From NCBI RefSeq assembly GCF_001189245.1, contig NZ_LFIQ01000089.1, positions 34,872 through 70,909 of the forward strand: 36,038 nucleotides of DNA. Reading direction: 5' to 3'. A program made the position numbers and the translations under genes. Under the pieces are notes generated by a model, which saw only the letters and a list, made by a program, of their open reading frames with translations, had not been told where the DNA came from and ran no database searches. The stretch comes from Bradyrhizobium pachyrhizi. Its GTDB lineage: Bacteria; Pseudomonadota; Alphaproteobacteria; Rhizobiales; Xanthobacteraceae. Positions 24,072 through 32,941 of this stretch are shown one piece after another; positions within the stretch are counted from its first letter, which is position 1, and each line of letters begins with the position of its first letter.

Positions 24072-25166
24072 ATGCATTCACGCCTTCAGGACCGGCGGCG
24101 CGTTCGGGTCGGCATCGTTGGGGTTGGCAACTGCGCGAGCTCACTCGTGCAGGGCCTCGCCTATTACAGGGGGGCCACGTCGAATGAGCCGGTGCCCGGC
24201 CTGATGAATGCAAATGTCGGTGGGTATCACATCAGCGACATCGAGATCAGCTCCGCCTTCGACGTCAATGTCAATAAGGTTGGCCGTGACGTGGCCGACG
24301 CAATCGGAGCCGCACCAAACAATACGCACCGGTTCTGTGATGTCGAGCGGACCAGTGTCGTCGTGCAAAAGGGTCCGCTGCTCGACGGCGTCGGCCGCTA
24401 CCTCGAAAGCGACATTCCGGTAGATGACACGCCGGCAGTCGATGTCGTTGACGCCCTGATGAAATCACGGACGGATGTGCTGGTCTCGTATCTGCCGGTC
24501 GGCTCGCAGCGCGCCGGTGAGTGGTATGCCGAACAGGCGATTGGAGCGGGCTGCGGATTCGTCAATTGCATTCCTGTTTTCATTGCGTCCAATCCGTCCT
24601 GGCGCCGTCGTTTTGAGGAAGCCGGCCTTCCGCTGATCGGCGATGACATCAAGAGCCAGGTCGGCGCCACGATCGTGCACCGCGTGCTTGCCAATCTGTT
24701 TCGCGAACGGGGCGTCCGGCTGGACCGAACATACCAGCTGAATGTCGGCGGCAATACCGATTTCAAGAATATGCTGGAGCGCGATCGCCTCACTTCGAAG
24801 AAGATCTCGAAGACCCAGGCCGTCACCAGTCAGTTCGACGTACCAATGGATGCGGACAATGTTCACGTTGGCCCGAGCGATCACGTCCCGTGGCTCACCG
24901 ACCGCAAGCTTGCCTTCATCCGTCTGGAGGGAACCACTTTCGGCGGAGTTCCGCTTTCGGCCGAGGTCAAACTCGAGGTCTGGGATTCGCCGAACTCCGC
25001 GGGCGTCGTGATCGATGCCGTTCGCTGCGCCAAGCTCGCGATGGACCGCGGAATCGCCGGGGCCCTGACCGGCCCTTCGAGCTATTTCATGAAATCGCCC
25101 CCACAACAGTTCACCGACGAGGAGGCTCGCCGGCGCACGCGTGCCTTCATCGACGAGGGACAGTGA
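24072..25166 (+). CDS. ino1: Inositol-3-phosphate synthase
   Basis: The 364-residue enzyme converts glucose 6-phosphate to myo-inositol 3-phosphate with bound NAD. The N-terminal Rossmann motif [16 protein letters not shown] and the family block [11 protein letters not shown] are clear, followed by [15 protein letters not shown], the [12 protein letters not shown] loop and [13 protein letters not shown]. Length agrees with the short bacterial/archaeal form. The ATG follows GGAGG by 10 nt; the longer frame from 23967 reads through the promoter and is rejected. It is the first gene of the cluster, so inositol phosphate is likely a precursor or backbone of the product (inference). A histidine phosphatase gene begins 3 nt later. 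Confidence 0.93.
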   Translation: MHSRLQDRRRVRVGIVGVGNCASSLVQGLAYYRGATSNEPVPGLMNANVGGYHISDIEISSAFDVNVNKVGRDVADAIGAAPNNTHRFCDVERTSVVVQKGPLLDGVGRYLESDIPVDDTPAVDVVDALMKSRTDVLVSYLPVGSQRAGEWYAEQAIGAGCGFVNCIPVFIASNPSWRRRFEEAGLPLIGDDIKSQVGATIVHRVLANLFRERGVRLDRTYQLNVGGNTDFKNMLERDRLTSKKISKTQAVTSQFDVPMDADNVHVGPSDHVPWLTDRKLAFIRLEGTTFGGVPLSAEVKLEVWDSPNSAGVVIDAVRCAKLAMDRGIAGALTGPSSYFMKSPPQQFTDEEARRRTRAFIDEGQ

Positions 25167-25169
25167 CCG

Positions 25170-25766
25170 ATGGCCAAGACCATTCACCTGATCCGGCACG
25201 GCCATCACCCGCTGCTTGGGCATAGGCTCTGCGGTCGGATGCCGGGCGTGTCGCTCGATGCGCTGGGCCGCCGGCAGATGGCATGCTGTGCCGAGCTGCT
25301 GCACCCTTCACCCGACGTCATTCAATCCAGCCCGCAACTGCGCGCCCAGCAATCGGCTGAGATTTTGAGTTACGCCTTGGGCCTACCGGTGCAGACTGCC
25401 ACCGAGATCGACGAAATCGATTATGGGAGGTGGACAGGCCTGCCGTTCGCCCAACTTCAATGCGATCCGAGCTGGTCGAAATGGAACACGCAGCGTGCAA
25501 GCAGTTGCCCGCCCGGCGGCGAGACGATGGAAGCACTGCAACAACGGATCGTCGCGTATCTTGAACGATTGCATAACGACGATTGCGCAACGACCATCGC
25601 CCTGGTCAGCCATGCGGAGACCATTCGCGCGGCATTGCTCTACTACCAGGGCATCCCGCTCGACGATTTTCTCTCGATCGAAGTCGATCCTGCCAGCATC
25701 AGCACACTGACCTTCGACGGATCCCGCACCCAAGTCATGTGCAGCAGCATTCGGGTGGCGGCATGA
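25170..25766 (+). CDS. Histidine phosphatase family protein
   Basis: The 198-residue protein has the phosphoglycerate-mutase-like fold: LIRHGHHPLLG with the catalytic RHG (R8-H9-G10), QSSPQLRAQQSAEIL, EIDYGRWTGLPF, PPGGETMEALQQR and the second catalytic His in LVSHAETIRA. Members of the family remove phosphate from sugars, small metabolites or proteins. Next to inositol-3-phosphate synthase, a reasonable guess is that it frees inositol from inositol phosphate, or acts on a phosphorylated glycoside intermediate. The sequence does not decide this. It starts 3 nt after ino1 and overlaps the next gene by four bases. Confidence 0.88.
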   Translation: MAKTIHLIRHGHHPLLGHRLCGRMPGVSLDALGRRQMACCAELLHPSPDVIQSSPQLRAQQSAEILSYALGLPVQTATEIDEIDYGRWTGLPFAQLQCDPSWSKWNTQRASSCPPGGETMEALQQRIVAYLERLHNDDCATTIALVSHAETIRAALLYYQGIPLDDFLSIEVDPASISTLTFDGSRTQVMCSSIRVAA

Positions 25767-26860
25767 AGATCGTGATTTTTGGCCTGACGATCTCGTCCTC
25801 CTGGGGAAACGGTCATGCCACCCTGTGGCGCGGTCTCTGCAAGCATCTCACCCGGCTTGGTCACGGCATCGTGTTCTATGAGCGCAATGTCCCGTATTAT
25901 GCCGGAGCAAGGGACCTCTTCGAGCTGCCCGGCGGCCGCCTTGAGCTGTTCGCGTCATGGCACGATATCCGTGACCGCGCGTATGCCGACGTGCTCGCTG
26001 CCGACGCCGCGATCGTCACATCATACTGTCCCGACGCCATCGCCGCGACCGAGCTGATCGTTGGAAGGGATCATGCGCTCCCGGTCTTTTATGACCTGGA
26101 TACACCGATCACACTGGCCCACCTGAGGTCGGGCGAGTCCGTTCCGTACATCGGAACATCCGGCCTCGCAGGGTTCAAGCTGGTGTTGAGCTTCACCGGC
26201 GGGCCGCGGATATTGGAAGAATTTCGCGGTCTGGGAGCGGAAAACGTCCGTCCCCTCTATGGTCACGTCGACGCCGACGTGCATCATCCAGTCGCTCCAC
26301 AACCGCACTATCGGGCCGCGCTGTCCTATCTCGGCACATACTCGAAGGATCGCCAGCGCGCGCTGGAGAACCTGTTTGTCGCTCCGGCGCACGAGCGGCA
26401 AGATCTTCGTTTCCTGATTGCGGGCGCGCAGTACCCCGACGATTTTCCGTGGTCGCCGAACGTCTACTTCGTCCGCCACTTGCCTCCTTCAGAGCACGCG
26501 CCGTTCTTCGCCTCCTCGCGCCTCACGCTCAACGTCACGCGAAGCGCAATGGCCGAGATGGGCTGGTGTCCATCGGGACGATTGTTTGAGGCTGCAGCCT
26601 GCGGCGCGCCTCTGATCAGCGATGCGTGGGCGGGACTCGAAGAGTTCTTGACTCCAAATCAAGAGATCCTGCTCGGACACACTTCCGACGGCGTCCTTGC
26701 CGCTCTGGAGATGGACGATTCCGAATTGCAGCGCATCGCCCGGCGCGCCCAAGAGCGTGTCCTGGAGCAGCACTCGTCGGAGCGGCGCGCCCACGAGCTG
26801 ATCGCGTTGCTGGAACAGGCCGCAGCCAACAATCGTCGAACCCAGCCGATGGAGGCCTGA
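25763..26860 (+). CDS. Glycosyltransferase, CgeB-like
   Basis: The 365-residue protein has the two-domain GT-B pattern. The N-terminal part begins MKIVIFGLTISSSWGNGHA, with a FYERNVPYY block. The C-terminal part has RFLIAGAQYPDD, VRHLPPSEHAPFFASSRLTLNVTR and GWCPSGRLFEAAACGAPLISDAWAGLEEFL, which resembles the nucleotide-sugar-binding domain of CgeB/DUF3880-type transferases. It should move a sugar from a nucleotide donor to a cytosolic acceptor. The N-terminus resembles that of the last cluster gene (35330), so the two may be paralogues. ATGA overlap with the preceding phosphatase gene indicates translational coupling. Confidence 0.85.
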   Translation: MKIVIFGLTISSSWGNGHATLWRGLCKHLTRLGHGIVFYERNVPYYAGARDLFELPGGRLELFASWHDIRDRAYADVLAADAAIVTSYCPDAIAATELIVGRDHALPVFYDLDTPITLAHLRSGESVPYIGTSGLAGFKLVLSFTGGPRILEEFRGLGAENVRPLYGHVDADVHHPVAPQPHYRAALSYLGTYSKDRQRALENLFVAPAHERQDLRFLIAGAQYPDDFPWSPNVYFVRHLPPSEHAPFFASSRLTLNVTRSAMAEMGWCPSGRLFEAAACGAPLISDAWAGLEEFLTPNQEILLGHTSDGVLAALEMDDSELQRIARRAQERVLEQHSSERRAHELIALLEQAAANNRRTQPMEA

Positions 26861-26861
26861 G

Positions 26862-27623
26862 ATGTGGGGCATCGTACCGGCCGCCGGCCGCGGCAGCCGT
26901 ATCCAGCCACTGGCGTTTTCGAAGGAGTTGCTGCCGGTCGGGAGTCGGCATGACAACGGAGCGGATCGCCCCTGTGCAGTAGCGGAATATCTGGTTGAGC
27001 GACTGATCCTAGGGGGCGCCGACAAGATCTGCTTCGTCATTTCGCCCGGAAAATCCGACATCCTCGAATATTTTGGCGACCACTACCACACTGCGCAGTT
27101 GGCTTACGTAGTCCAGCCCAGCGCGTCCGGTTTGTGTGACGCTGTCTTCCGGGCAAGCACGGTGGTCGGGGACCGTGAAGACGTTGTGGTGGGCTTACCC
27201 GACACGATCTGGTTTCCCAAGACCGCCCTGCGTGAACTGCCTGAGATCGATCTCTCGTTCCTTCTGTTTCCTGTCGAACATCCCGAATTTTTCGATGCGG
27301 TCGTACTCGAGGACGAGCAGGTCCAGGAAATCCAGGTCAAGCGACCCGATGCCACCACGAAGTGGATTTGGGGCGCCTTCCGAATGTCGGCGGCAGGCTT
27401 TCGCGATCTCCGGCAATTGTGGGCGTTGCCGGAGCGCCGCGACGAATATTTCGGGACGTTGGTGAACGCCTATCTTGCGGCCGGCGGCCGCGGCGTCGGG
27501 GTGAAGGCCGGCGATGCCTACGTCGACGTCGGGACCGTCAATGGTTACCGCGCGGCGATCGCGCTGCTGTCTGACGCCGTCGAGGCCGCTGACCATGGCC
27601 GACCACCTCGCGCGCGCCTTTAG
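26862..27623 (+). CDS. Sugar-phosphate nucleotidyltransferase
   Basis: The 253-residue enzyme belongs to the NDP-sugar pyrophosphorylase family. The signature GIVPAAGRGSRIQPL followed by FSKELLPV holds the nucleotide loop and catalytic lysine. VVGLPDTIWFPK and WIWGAFRMSAAGF follow, and YVDVGTVNGYRAAI closes the domain. It activates a sugar 1-phosphate with an NTP to give the nucleotide sugar used by the glycosyltransferases; which NTP and which sugar cannot be read. GGAGG lies just before the start, and one base separates it from the previous stop. The epimerases later in the cluster could process its product. Confidence 0.87.
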   Translation: MWGIVPAAGRGSRIQPLAFSKELLPVGSRHDNGADRPCAVAEYLVERLILGGADKICFVISPGKSDILEYFGDHYHTAQLAYVVQPSASGLCDAVFRASTVVGDREDVVVGLPDTIWFPKTALRELPEIDLSFLLFPVEHPEFFDAVVLEDEQVQEIQVKRPDATTKWIWGAFRMSAAGFRDLRQLWALPERRDEYFGTLVNAYLAAGGRGVGVKAGDAYVDVGTVNGYRAAIALLSDAVEAADHGRPPRARL

Positions 27624-27647
27624 GGATACCAACAGACGAGGAATCGC

Positions 27648-28415
27648 ATGACGAGTGCTCCACTCTCCCGAGAAGAAATTCGACAGCGAATCGATGCACT
27701 CGGACCGTGGTTCCACAATCTCGACCTCAACGGGATCAGCACTGCTCCGTCGCATTTCCTCGGCGACTATCCGCGTGTGAAGTGGCGCCACTTCGCCGAA
27801 GTTATTCCCGCCAATCTCGAGGGCAAAACGGTTCTCGACATCGGCTGCAATGCGGGATTCTACGCGCTCGAAATGAAGCGCCGTGGCGCCGCGCGCGTGC
27901 TCGGACTTGATACCGACGAAGACTATCTGGCGCAGGCGCGGTTTGCCGCTGAAGTGACCGGCCTCGATATCGAATTCCGCAAGCTCTCGGCCTACGATGT
28001 CGGCCAGCTCCGCGAAAAGTTCGATCTCGTGATCTTCATGGGGGTCTTGTATCACCTCAGGCACCCACTGCTCGCGCTTGACCTGATCCACGAGCACGTC
28101 GCGGCCGACCTGCTGCTGTTCCAGTCCATGCAACGCGGCGACAGCGGCGTCGACAACATCGACAAGGATTACGACTTCTGGACGACCGATCAGTTCGACT
28201 CGCCCGGCTATCCGAAGCTGCACTTCATCGAGCACAAATATGCCGAAGACCCGACGAACTGGTGGGTGCCGAACCGCGCCTGCGTGGAGGCCATGCTGCG
28301 GAGTTCCGGCTTTTCGATTACCGCCCATCCCGAGGATGAGGTCTACCTCTGCAAGCGGCTCGCGCAGCGCGAGCCCGTGACACCGATTCTTTCGGAAGAG
28401 GTAACCGCGCGATGA
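27648..28415 (+). CDS. Class I SAM-dependent methyltransferase
   Basis: The 255-residue protein has the motif I glycine loop VLDIGCNAGFYALEM, an acidic residue for the SAM ribose in VLGLDTDE, and a conserved FMGVLYHLRHPLLAL. A WTTDQFDSPGYPKLHFIEH block and NWWVPNRACVEAML follow, as in the CmoB-like and TIGR04290-type families (the latter name is from memory). It probably methylates the sugar product or an intermediate; the acceptor is unknown. It begins 24 nt after the nucleotidyltransferase, and its stop overlaps the glycosidase-like gene. The start is the ATG preceded by GACGAGGAA. Confidence 0.87.
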   Translation: MTSAPLSREEIRQRIDALGPWFHNLDLNGISTAPSHFLGDYPRVKWRHFAEVIPANLEGKTVLDIGCNAGFYALEMKRRGAARVLGLDTDEDYLAQARFAAEVTGLDIEFRKLSAYDVGQLREKFDLVIFMGVLYHLRHPLLALDLIHEHVAADLLLFQSMQRGDSGVDNIDKDYDFWTTDQFDSPGYPKLHFIEHKYAEDPTNWWVPNRACVEAMLRSSGFSITAHPEDEVYLCKRLAQREPVTPILSEEVTAR

Positions 28416-29362
28416 TCGAAGCCGCCAAGATCTGGAATGAGCCGAATAACAAATCGCATTGGGACATATCGCTCGATCCGGATTGGACGCGATTTGCCGA
28501 GTTGGCGATCGCCGCCGGCAAGGCCATCCGCAGCGCGCATCCCACATTGACGCGGGTTCTCGGTGGCATCTCGCCGATCGATCCCGGCTTCATGCGCACC
28601 ATGCAGATGCGCGGCGTGCTGGATCATGCCGACGCAGTGGCGGTGCACGGCTTCCCGCTGGACTGGAATCTTTGGCAGATCGACCAGTGGCCGAGCAAGC
28701 TCGCCGAAATCCGGGCTGAAGTTGCGCTTCCCGTCTGGGTAACAGAAGTGGGCGCGTCATCTTTTGGCGCCGAGCAGGTGCAGGCTTGGGGCCTCGAGCG
28801 CACCGCCGACCTCCTGATCGGCCGCGCCCCGCGCATCCACTGGTACAGCCTGTACGATCTGCCATCGACCTGGGAAGCGACCACCCGCCACCGGGAAGCG
28901 GAAGGCTCCTCATACTACAGGCATTTCCATATGGGCCTGCTGCGTGAGGATGGATCGCCCAAGCAAGCGCTGAAACTCTATGAGCGATACGCTCCGATGA
29001 TAGGATTGTGTCAGTGGTTCCACTTCGAGGACCACCGGTTGCAGGACGCGGCAGGCTGGATGCGTCGGCTTGGTGTCAGACATCTGCGAACCGGACTGTC
29101 ATGGGCCGATAGTTTTCGTCCCGATGCGCTCGCCTGGTTCGACCGACAGATGGAAACGCTCGCCGAGTTCGACGTGACCGTGACATTTTGCTTCACGCCT
29201 GAACATCGCGGCATCGCATCGCACCATACCAGTCCGCCGCTAGATGCAAACGAGTTCGCCGACTTCTGCGCGCAGATGGTCGAGCGCTATTGTGCGAGGA
29301 CCGGCGCGGTACCGTCACCAGCGACCCCTGAACCGGAAGGCAAGCCGATATGCGCGCTTTGA
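28412..29362 (+). CDS. Glycosidase-like protein with an apparently circularly permuted TIM barrel
   Basis: The 316-residue protein starts almost directly at the acid/base strand of clan [15 protein letters not shown] with E10. A likely nucleophile is E112 in VWVTEVGAS, and WYSLYD follows. After about residue 200 comes a part that normally opens such barrels: [18 protein letters not shown], then [20 protein letters not shown] and [13 protein letters not shown]. In GH39 and related beta-xylosidases this block precedes the NEP strand, so the order is swapped. The gene overlaps its neighbours by 4 and 13 nt, which makes a frame error at either end unlikely. It could cleave, or form by transglycosylation, a glycosidic bond in the cluster product. 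It lacks a signal peptide. Confidence 0.75.
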   Translation: MIEAAKIWNEPNNKSHWDISLDPDWTRFAELAIAAGKAIRSAHPTLTRVLGGISPIDPGFMRTMQMRGVLDHADAVAVHGFPLDWNLWQIDQWPSKLAEIRAEVALPVWVTEVGASSFGAEQVQAWGLERTADLLIGRAPRIHWYSLYDLPSTWEATTRHREAEGSSYYRHFHMGLLREDGSPKQALKLYERYAPMIGLCQWFHFEDHRLQDAAGWMRRLGVRHLRTGLSWADSFRPDALAWFDRQMETLAEFDVTVTFCFTPEHRGIASHHTSPPLDANEFADFCAQMVERYCARTGAVPSPATPEPEGKPICAL

Positions 29363-30558
29363 TCCTCGTCATGGATTCGGTCGGAATCGGTATGGCCCGC
29401 GACGCCGAGCTATACGGCGATCACGGCGCCGACACGGTCGGCCACATCGCCGAAGCCTGCGCGCGTGGCACGGCCGACAACGATGCTCGCAAAGGTCCGC
29501 TTGCAATACCAAACCTCGTCGGCTTGGGACTCGGGCAAGCCTGCCGCCTCGCCACTGGTCGTGTTCCGCCGGAACTCGGCGGCCCGGTGCATCCACGCGC
29601 CATGTTCGGCTGCGCCAGCGAGCTTTCGAAGGGCAAGGATACTTCCTCGGGGCATTGGGAGATCGCCGGTGTGCCGGTCCCGTTCGACTGGGGCTACTTT
29701 CCAAGGACAAGGCCGTGCTTCCCCGAGGACCTCGTCGAGCGTCTTTGCGAGGAAACCGGTGTCATCGGCATCATTGGGAATTGTCATGCTTCTGGCACGG
29801 AGATTATCCACGAGCTTGGCGAGCGCCATATGCAGACCGGTGAGCCGATCTGCTACACCTCTGCCGACAGCGTCTTCCAGATTGCCGCCCACGAGCAGAC
29901 GTTCGGGCTCGAGCGCCTCTACCACACATGCGCGGTCGCTCGCCGCCTGGTCGATCCTCTCAATATCGGCCGCGTCATTGCCCGCCCCTTCATCGGGTCA
30001 GCAGCCGCACAGTTCAAGCGGACAGCACATCGCCGCGATTTTTCCGTCCCACCACCCGAACGAACGATTCTCGACCTTGCAGCTGATGACGGCCGCGACG
30101 TCGTTTCGATCGGCAAGATCGACGACATTTTCGCACATCGCGGCACCGGCCGTAACAAGCGCGGCGACGGCAACGATGCCCTGTTCGACTGCACGCTAGA
30201 GGCAATCAACGATCTCAAGGACGGCGGGCTGCTATTTGCAAATTTCATCGACTTCGACACTCTCTACGGTCATCGACGCGACGTCGCCGGATATGCTGCC
30301 GCGCTCGAGCAGTTCGACCGTCGCCTTCCCGAATTGCTGTTGCGTTTGAAAGCCAACGATCTCCTGATCATAACTGCCGATCACGGCTGCGATCCCACCT
30401 GGAGCGGAACGGATCATACCCGCGAACAGGTGCCGATCCTGGCGCGAGCAAACGATCGAACCTGGTCCATCGGCAAGCGCGGCGGCTTCTCGGATATCGC
30501 AGCAACCATTGCGCGGCATCTTGGCCTGGCGCCCCTCGCGCACGGCACGGCATTCTGA
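29350..30558 (+). CDS. deoB: Phosphopentomutase-like metalloenzyme
   Basis: The 402-residue protein belongs to the alkaline-phosphatase superfamily and matches phosphopentomutase, which exchanges the phosphate of ribose or deoxyribose between C1 and C5. Metal ligand D9 (LVMDSVGIG), the phospho-acceptor T98 in [22 protein letters not shown] and [11 protein letters not shown] are present. [18 protein letters not shown] and [14 protein letters not shown] are typical for the family. Length is usual. The setting in a sugar cluster, without purine or pyrimidine salvage genes, suggests it handles a pentose 1-phosphate for the product (inference). Its ATG lies within the end of the glycosidase-like gene. 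A 206-nt gap with a promoter follows. Confidence 0.88.
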   Translation: MRALILVMDSVGIGMARDAELYGDHGADTVGHIAEACARGTADNDARKGPLAIPNLVGLGLGQACRLATGRVPPELGGPVHPRAMFGCASELSKGKDTSSGHWEIAGVPVPFDWGYFPRTRPCFPEDLVERLCEETGVIGIIGNCHASGTEIIHELGERHMQTGEPICYTSADSVFQIAAHEQTFGLERLYHTCAVARRLVDPLNIGRVIARPFIGSAAAQFKRTAHRRDFSVPPPERTILDLAADDGRDVVSIGKIDDIFAHRGTGRNKRGDGNDALFDCTLEAINDLKDGGLLFANFIDFDTLYGHRRDVAGYAAALEQFDRRLPELLLRLKANDLLIITADHGCDPTWSGTDHTREQVPILARANDRTWSIGKRGGFSDIAATIARHLGLAPLAHGTAF

Positions 30559-30623
30559 GCTTCGCACCTCTTCACTCAGGTTATTGATCCAGGTTAGACA
30601 AATTATTGTTTGTACATTTCGCA

Positions 30624-30649
30624 GGAACGAACATTCCTCCGCCCGCGTC
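30624..30649 (+). promoter_or_regulatory. Near-consensus EcfG promoter inside the saccharide cluster
   Basis: GGAAC (30624-30628), a 17-nt spacer and CGTC (30646-30649) differ from the consensus in the last base. It lies in the only sizeable gap of the cluster and 116 nt before the ATG at 30765. It could restart transcription for the second half. Confidence 0.5.
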
Positions 30650-30764
30650 TTTCTTCCAAATGTGATTGGCGCGCGGTCAATCGACCATTTTCATAGCGCG
30701 CTTCCACTCTCATCTCCCGGCCAGTCCCACGGTCTGGCCTCATCTCGACAGGGAGCAACGACGC

Positions 30765-31877
30765 ATGAGTCGTGTTTTGATTACGGGCGGTGCGGGATTC
30801 ATAGGCTCACATGCTGCCGACGCGCTGCTCGCAGCCGGCCATGAGGTCCGGTTGCTGGACAATCTGTCCCCGCAGGTTCATGGCCCGGATGGCGAACGCC
30901 CATTCTACCTGAACAAGGATACAGACCTCGTTGTCGGCGACATCACGGACGAGCGCGCCGTCGAGCGCGCGCTGCGCGGCGTGGACAAGGTGCTGCATCT
31001 GGCCTCATCGGTCGGCGTCGGTCAAAGCATGTATGACATCGCATCCTACGTCAGGACCAACGAGCTCGGCACGGCGCAGCTGCTCCAGGCCCTGTCTCGA
31101 CACCGTGTGGAGCGTCTTGTCGTCGCGTCCTCAATGAGCGTCTACGGAGAGGGATTGTATCAAAGGATCGATCATGGCGCGTACGCCGCCGGCGACCGCT
31201 CGATCGAACAGCTTCGCGACGGCGAATGGGAGCTGCGAGACGGCGCGGGCCGGAGCCTGGAGCCGGTGCCCACGCCCGAATCCAAGCCACCATGCCTCAG
31301 CTCGATCTATGCCCTGAATAAATATGCCCAGGAACGGATGTGCCTGATCACGGGAAACGCTTATGGCATCCCGACCGTAGCGCTCCGCTTCTTCAACGTG
31401 TTCGGTCCGCGCCAGGCTCTATCGAATCCCTACACGGGCGTTCTGGCGATTTTCGCCGCGAGGCTGCTGAACAACAGGCCGCCCCTGGTGTTCGAGGACG
31501 GCCTGCAGCGCCGGGACTTTGTCCACGTCAGCGACGTGGCGCGAGCTTGCCGTCTTGCGCTCGAATCGAACCACGTGTCCGCGGTCTTCAACATCGGTTC
31601 AGGTCAGAGCCGGACGATCCTGTCAGTCGCAGAGAGCCTCGCCGAAGTCATGGGGCGAACCGACATCGCGCCCGAGATCACCGGAAAATATCGTGCCGGC
31701 GACATCCGTCATTGCTTCGCCGACATCGGCAAAGCAACTGCCGAGCTGGGTTTCACACCAAGCGTCACCTTCGAAGATGGGCTGGACGAGCTCGCCGGCT
31801 ACCTTGCCGACCAGATCGCCGACGATCATGCCGAGCGGGCTGCCGAGGAACTGTCACGTCGGGGTCTGGTGGCATGA
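30765..31877 (+). CDS. NAD-dependent sugar-nucleotide epimerase/dehydratase
   Basis: The 370-residue enzyme is an extended short-chain dehydrogenase acting on nucleotide sugars. VLITGGAGFIGSHAAD binds NAD, LHLASSVGVGQSM follows, the catalytic Ser/Thr region is VASSMSVYGEG, and YALNKYAQERM holds the Tyr-x3-Lys pair. RFFNVFGPRQALSNPYTGV and RRDFVHVSDVARA are typical of UDP-glucose 4-epimerase-like proteins. A long insert around residues 135-180 (DHGAYAAGDRSIEQLRDGE) is unusual and probably affects substrate choice. The ATG follows GGGAG; upstream frames are rejected. The stop overlaps the next gene. Confidence 0.88.
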   Translation: MSRVLITGGAGFIGSHAADALLAAGHEVRLLDNLSPQVHGPDGERPFYLNKDTDLVVGDITDERAVERALRGVDKVLHLASSVGVGQSMYDIASYVRTNELGTAQLLQALSRHRVERLVVASSMSVYGEGLYQRIDHGAYAAGDRSIEQLRDGEWELRDGAGRSLEPVPTPESKPPCLSSIYALNKYAQERMCLITGNAYGIPTVALRFFNVFGPRQALSNPYTGVLAIFAARLLNNRPPLVFEDGLQRRDFVHVSDVARACRLALESNHVSAVFNIGSGQSRTILSVAESLAEVMGRTDIAPEITGKYRAGDIRHCFADIGKATAELGFTPSVTFEDGLDELAGYLADQIADDHAERAAEELSRRGLVA

Positions 31878-32941
31878 TGAACTCAAGGCAAAACAGACCC
31901 GTACTCGTCACTGGTGGCTGCGGCTTCATCGGCTGCAACCTTGCCGACCGGCTTGCGGCCCGCGGCGATTCCGTGATCGTGTTCGACAATCTCGCCCGCG
32001 CCGGCGTTCGCGAGAACGCGCACTGGCTCAAGTCGAGACATGGCGGACAGGTCGAGATCGTCGTCGCCGACATTCGCGATCCGATTCCCGTCATCGATGC
32101 CGTTCGGGACGCGGACGCTGTGCTGCACCTCGCGGCCCAGGTGGCCGTAACCGACAGTCTGTCCGATCCGGCCGGCGATTTCGAGACGAACGCGCGGGGC
32201 ACCGTCAACGTGCTCGAAGCCGTCCGCCTGCATAATCCGGCAGCGCCGGTCCTGTTCGCCTCGACGAACAAGGTCTACGGCCGGCTTGGCGATGAGAGTG
32301 GCGTTACGCGCGTGGACCGGCGCTACATGCCGGTCGCGGATGGCATGGCTCAAGGCATCTCCGAAGGCGCGCCGCTCGATTTCTATAGTCCGTACGGCTG
32401 TTCGAAAGGGACCGCTGACCAGTATGTGCACGACTACGCTCGGGTGTTCGGGTTGCAAACTGTCGTGATGCGGATGAGCTGCATTTACGGACCCCGGCAG
32501 TTCGGCACCGAGGATCAAGGCTGGATCGCTCATTTCCTCAGGAGTGCGATCGAGAACCGGGCCCTGACGATCTATGGTGACGGATATCAGGTGCGCGACG
32601 CGTTGCACGTCAGCGATGCCGTCGAGGCCTGGCTGTCGGCGCTCGATCGGATAGCACTCACTCATGGTCGCGTGTTCAATCTCGGCGGCGGCGCCTCCAA
32701 CGCAGTAAGCTTGCTCGAACTGATCGATGAGATTGCGCGGCTGACCGGCCGTGAGGTGGAATACGGGTTCGCCGACTGGCGGCCCGGCGACCAGCCTTGG
32801 TACGTCACCGACACCAGCGCGCTCACCGAGAGGCTGGGCTGGACGCCAAAGGTTCCGCTGCGCGAGGGCCTGCAGTCGCTGCATGCCTGGCTCTACGGCC
32901 GGTTCGGACCATCCGTCGCACACAAGGGAGCCTCGGCATGA
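31874..32941 (+). CDS. CDP-paratose 2-epimerase-like protein
   Basis: The 355-residue protein is another extended short-chain dehydrogenase. VLVTGGCGFIGCNLAD binds NAD, and the catalytic part has ASTNKVYGRLGDE and DFYSPYGCSKGTADQYVHDYAR. RMSCIYGPRQFGTEDQGWIAHF is close to CDP-paratose 2-epimerase (RfbE, tyvelose pathway), and RDALHVSDAVEAW and RPGDQPWYVTDTSAL follow. The family inverts C2 of a nucleotide sugar; whether this one uses a CDP-sugar cannot be told, and no CDP-3,6-dideoxyhexose genes are present nearby. It overlaps the preceding and following genes by 4 nt each, so all three are translated together. Confidence 0.88.
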   Translation: MMNSRQNRPVLVTGGCGFIGCNLADRLAARGDSVIVFDNLARAGVRENAHWLKSRHGGQVEIVVADIRDPIPVIDAVRDADAVLHLAAQVAVTDSLSDPAGDFETNARGTVNVLEAVRLHNPAAPVLFASTNKVYGRLGDESGVTRVDRRYMPVADGMAQGISEGAPLDFYSPYGCSKGTADQYVHDYARVFGLQTVVMRMSCIYGPRQFGTEDQGWIAHFLRSAIENRALTIYGDGYQVRDALHVSDAVEAWLSALDRIALTHGRVFNLGGGASNAVSLLELIDEIARLTGREVEYGFADWRPGDQPWYVTDTSALTERLGWTPKVPLREGLQSLHAWLYGRFGPSVAHKGASA

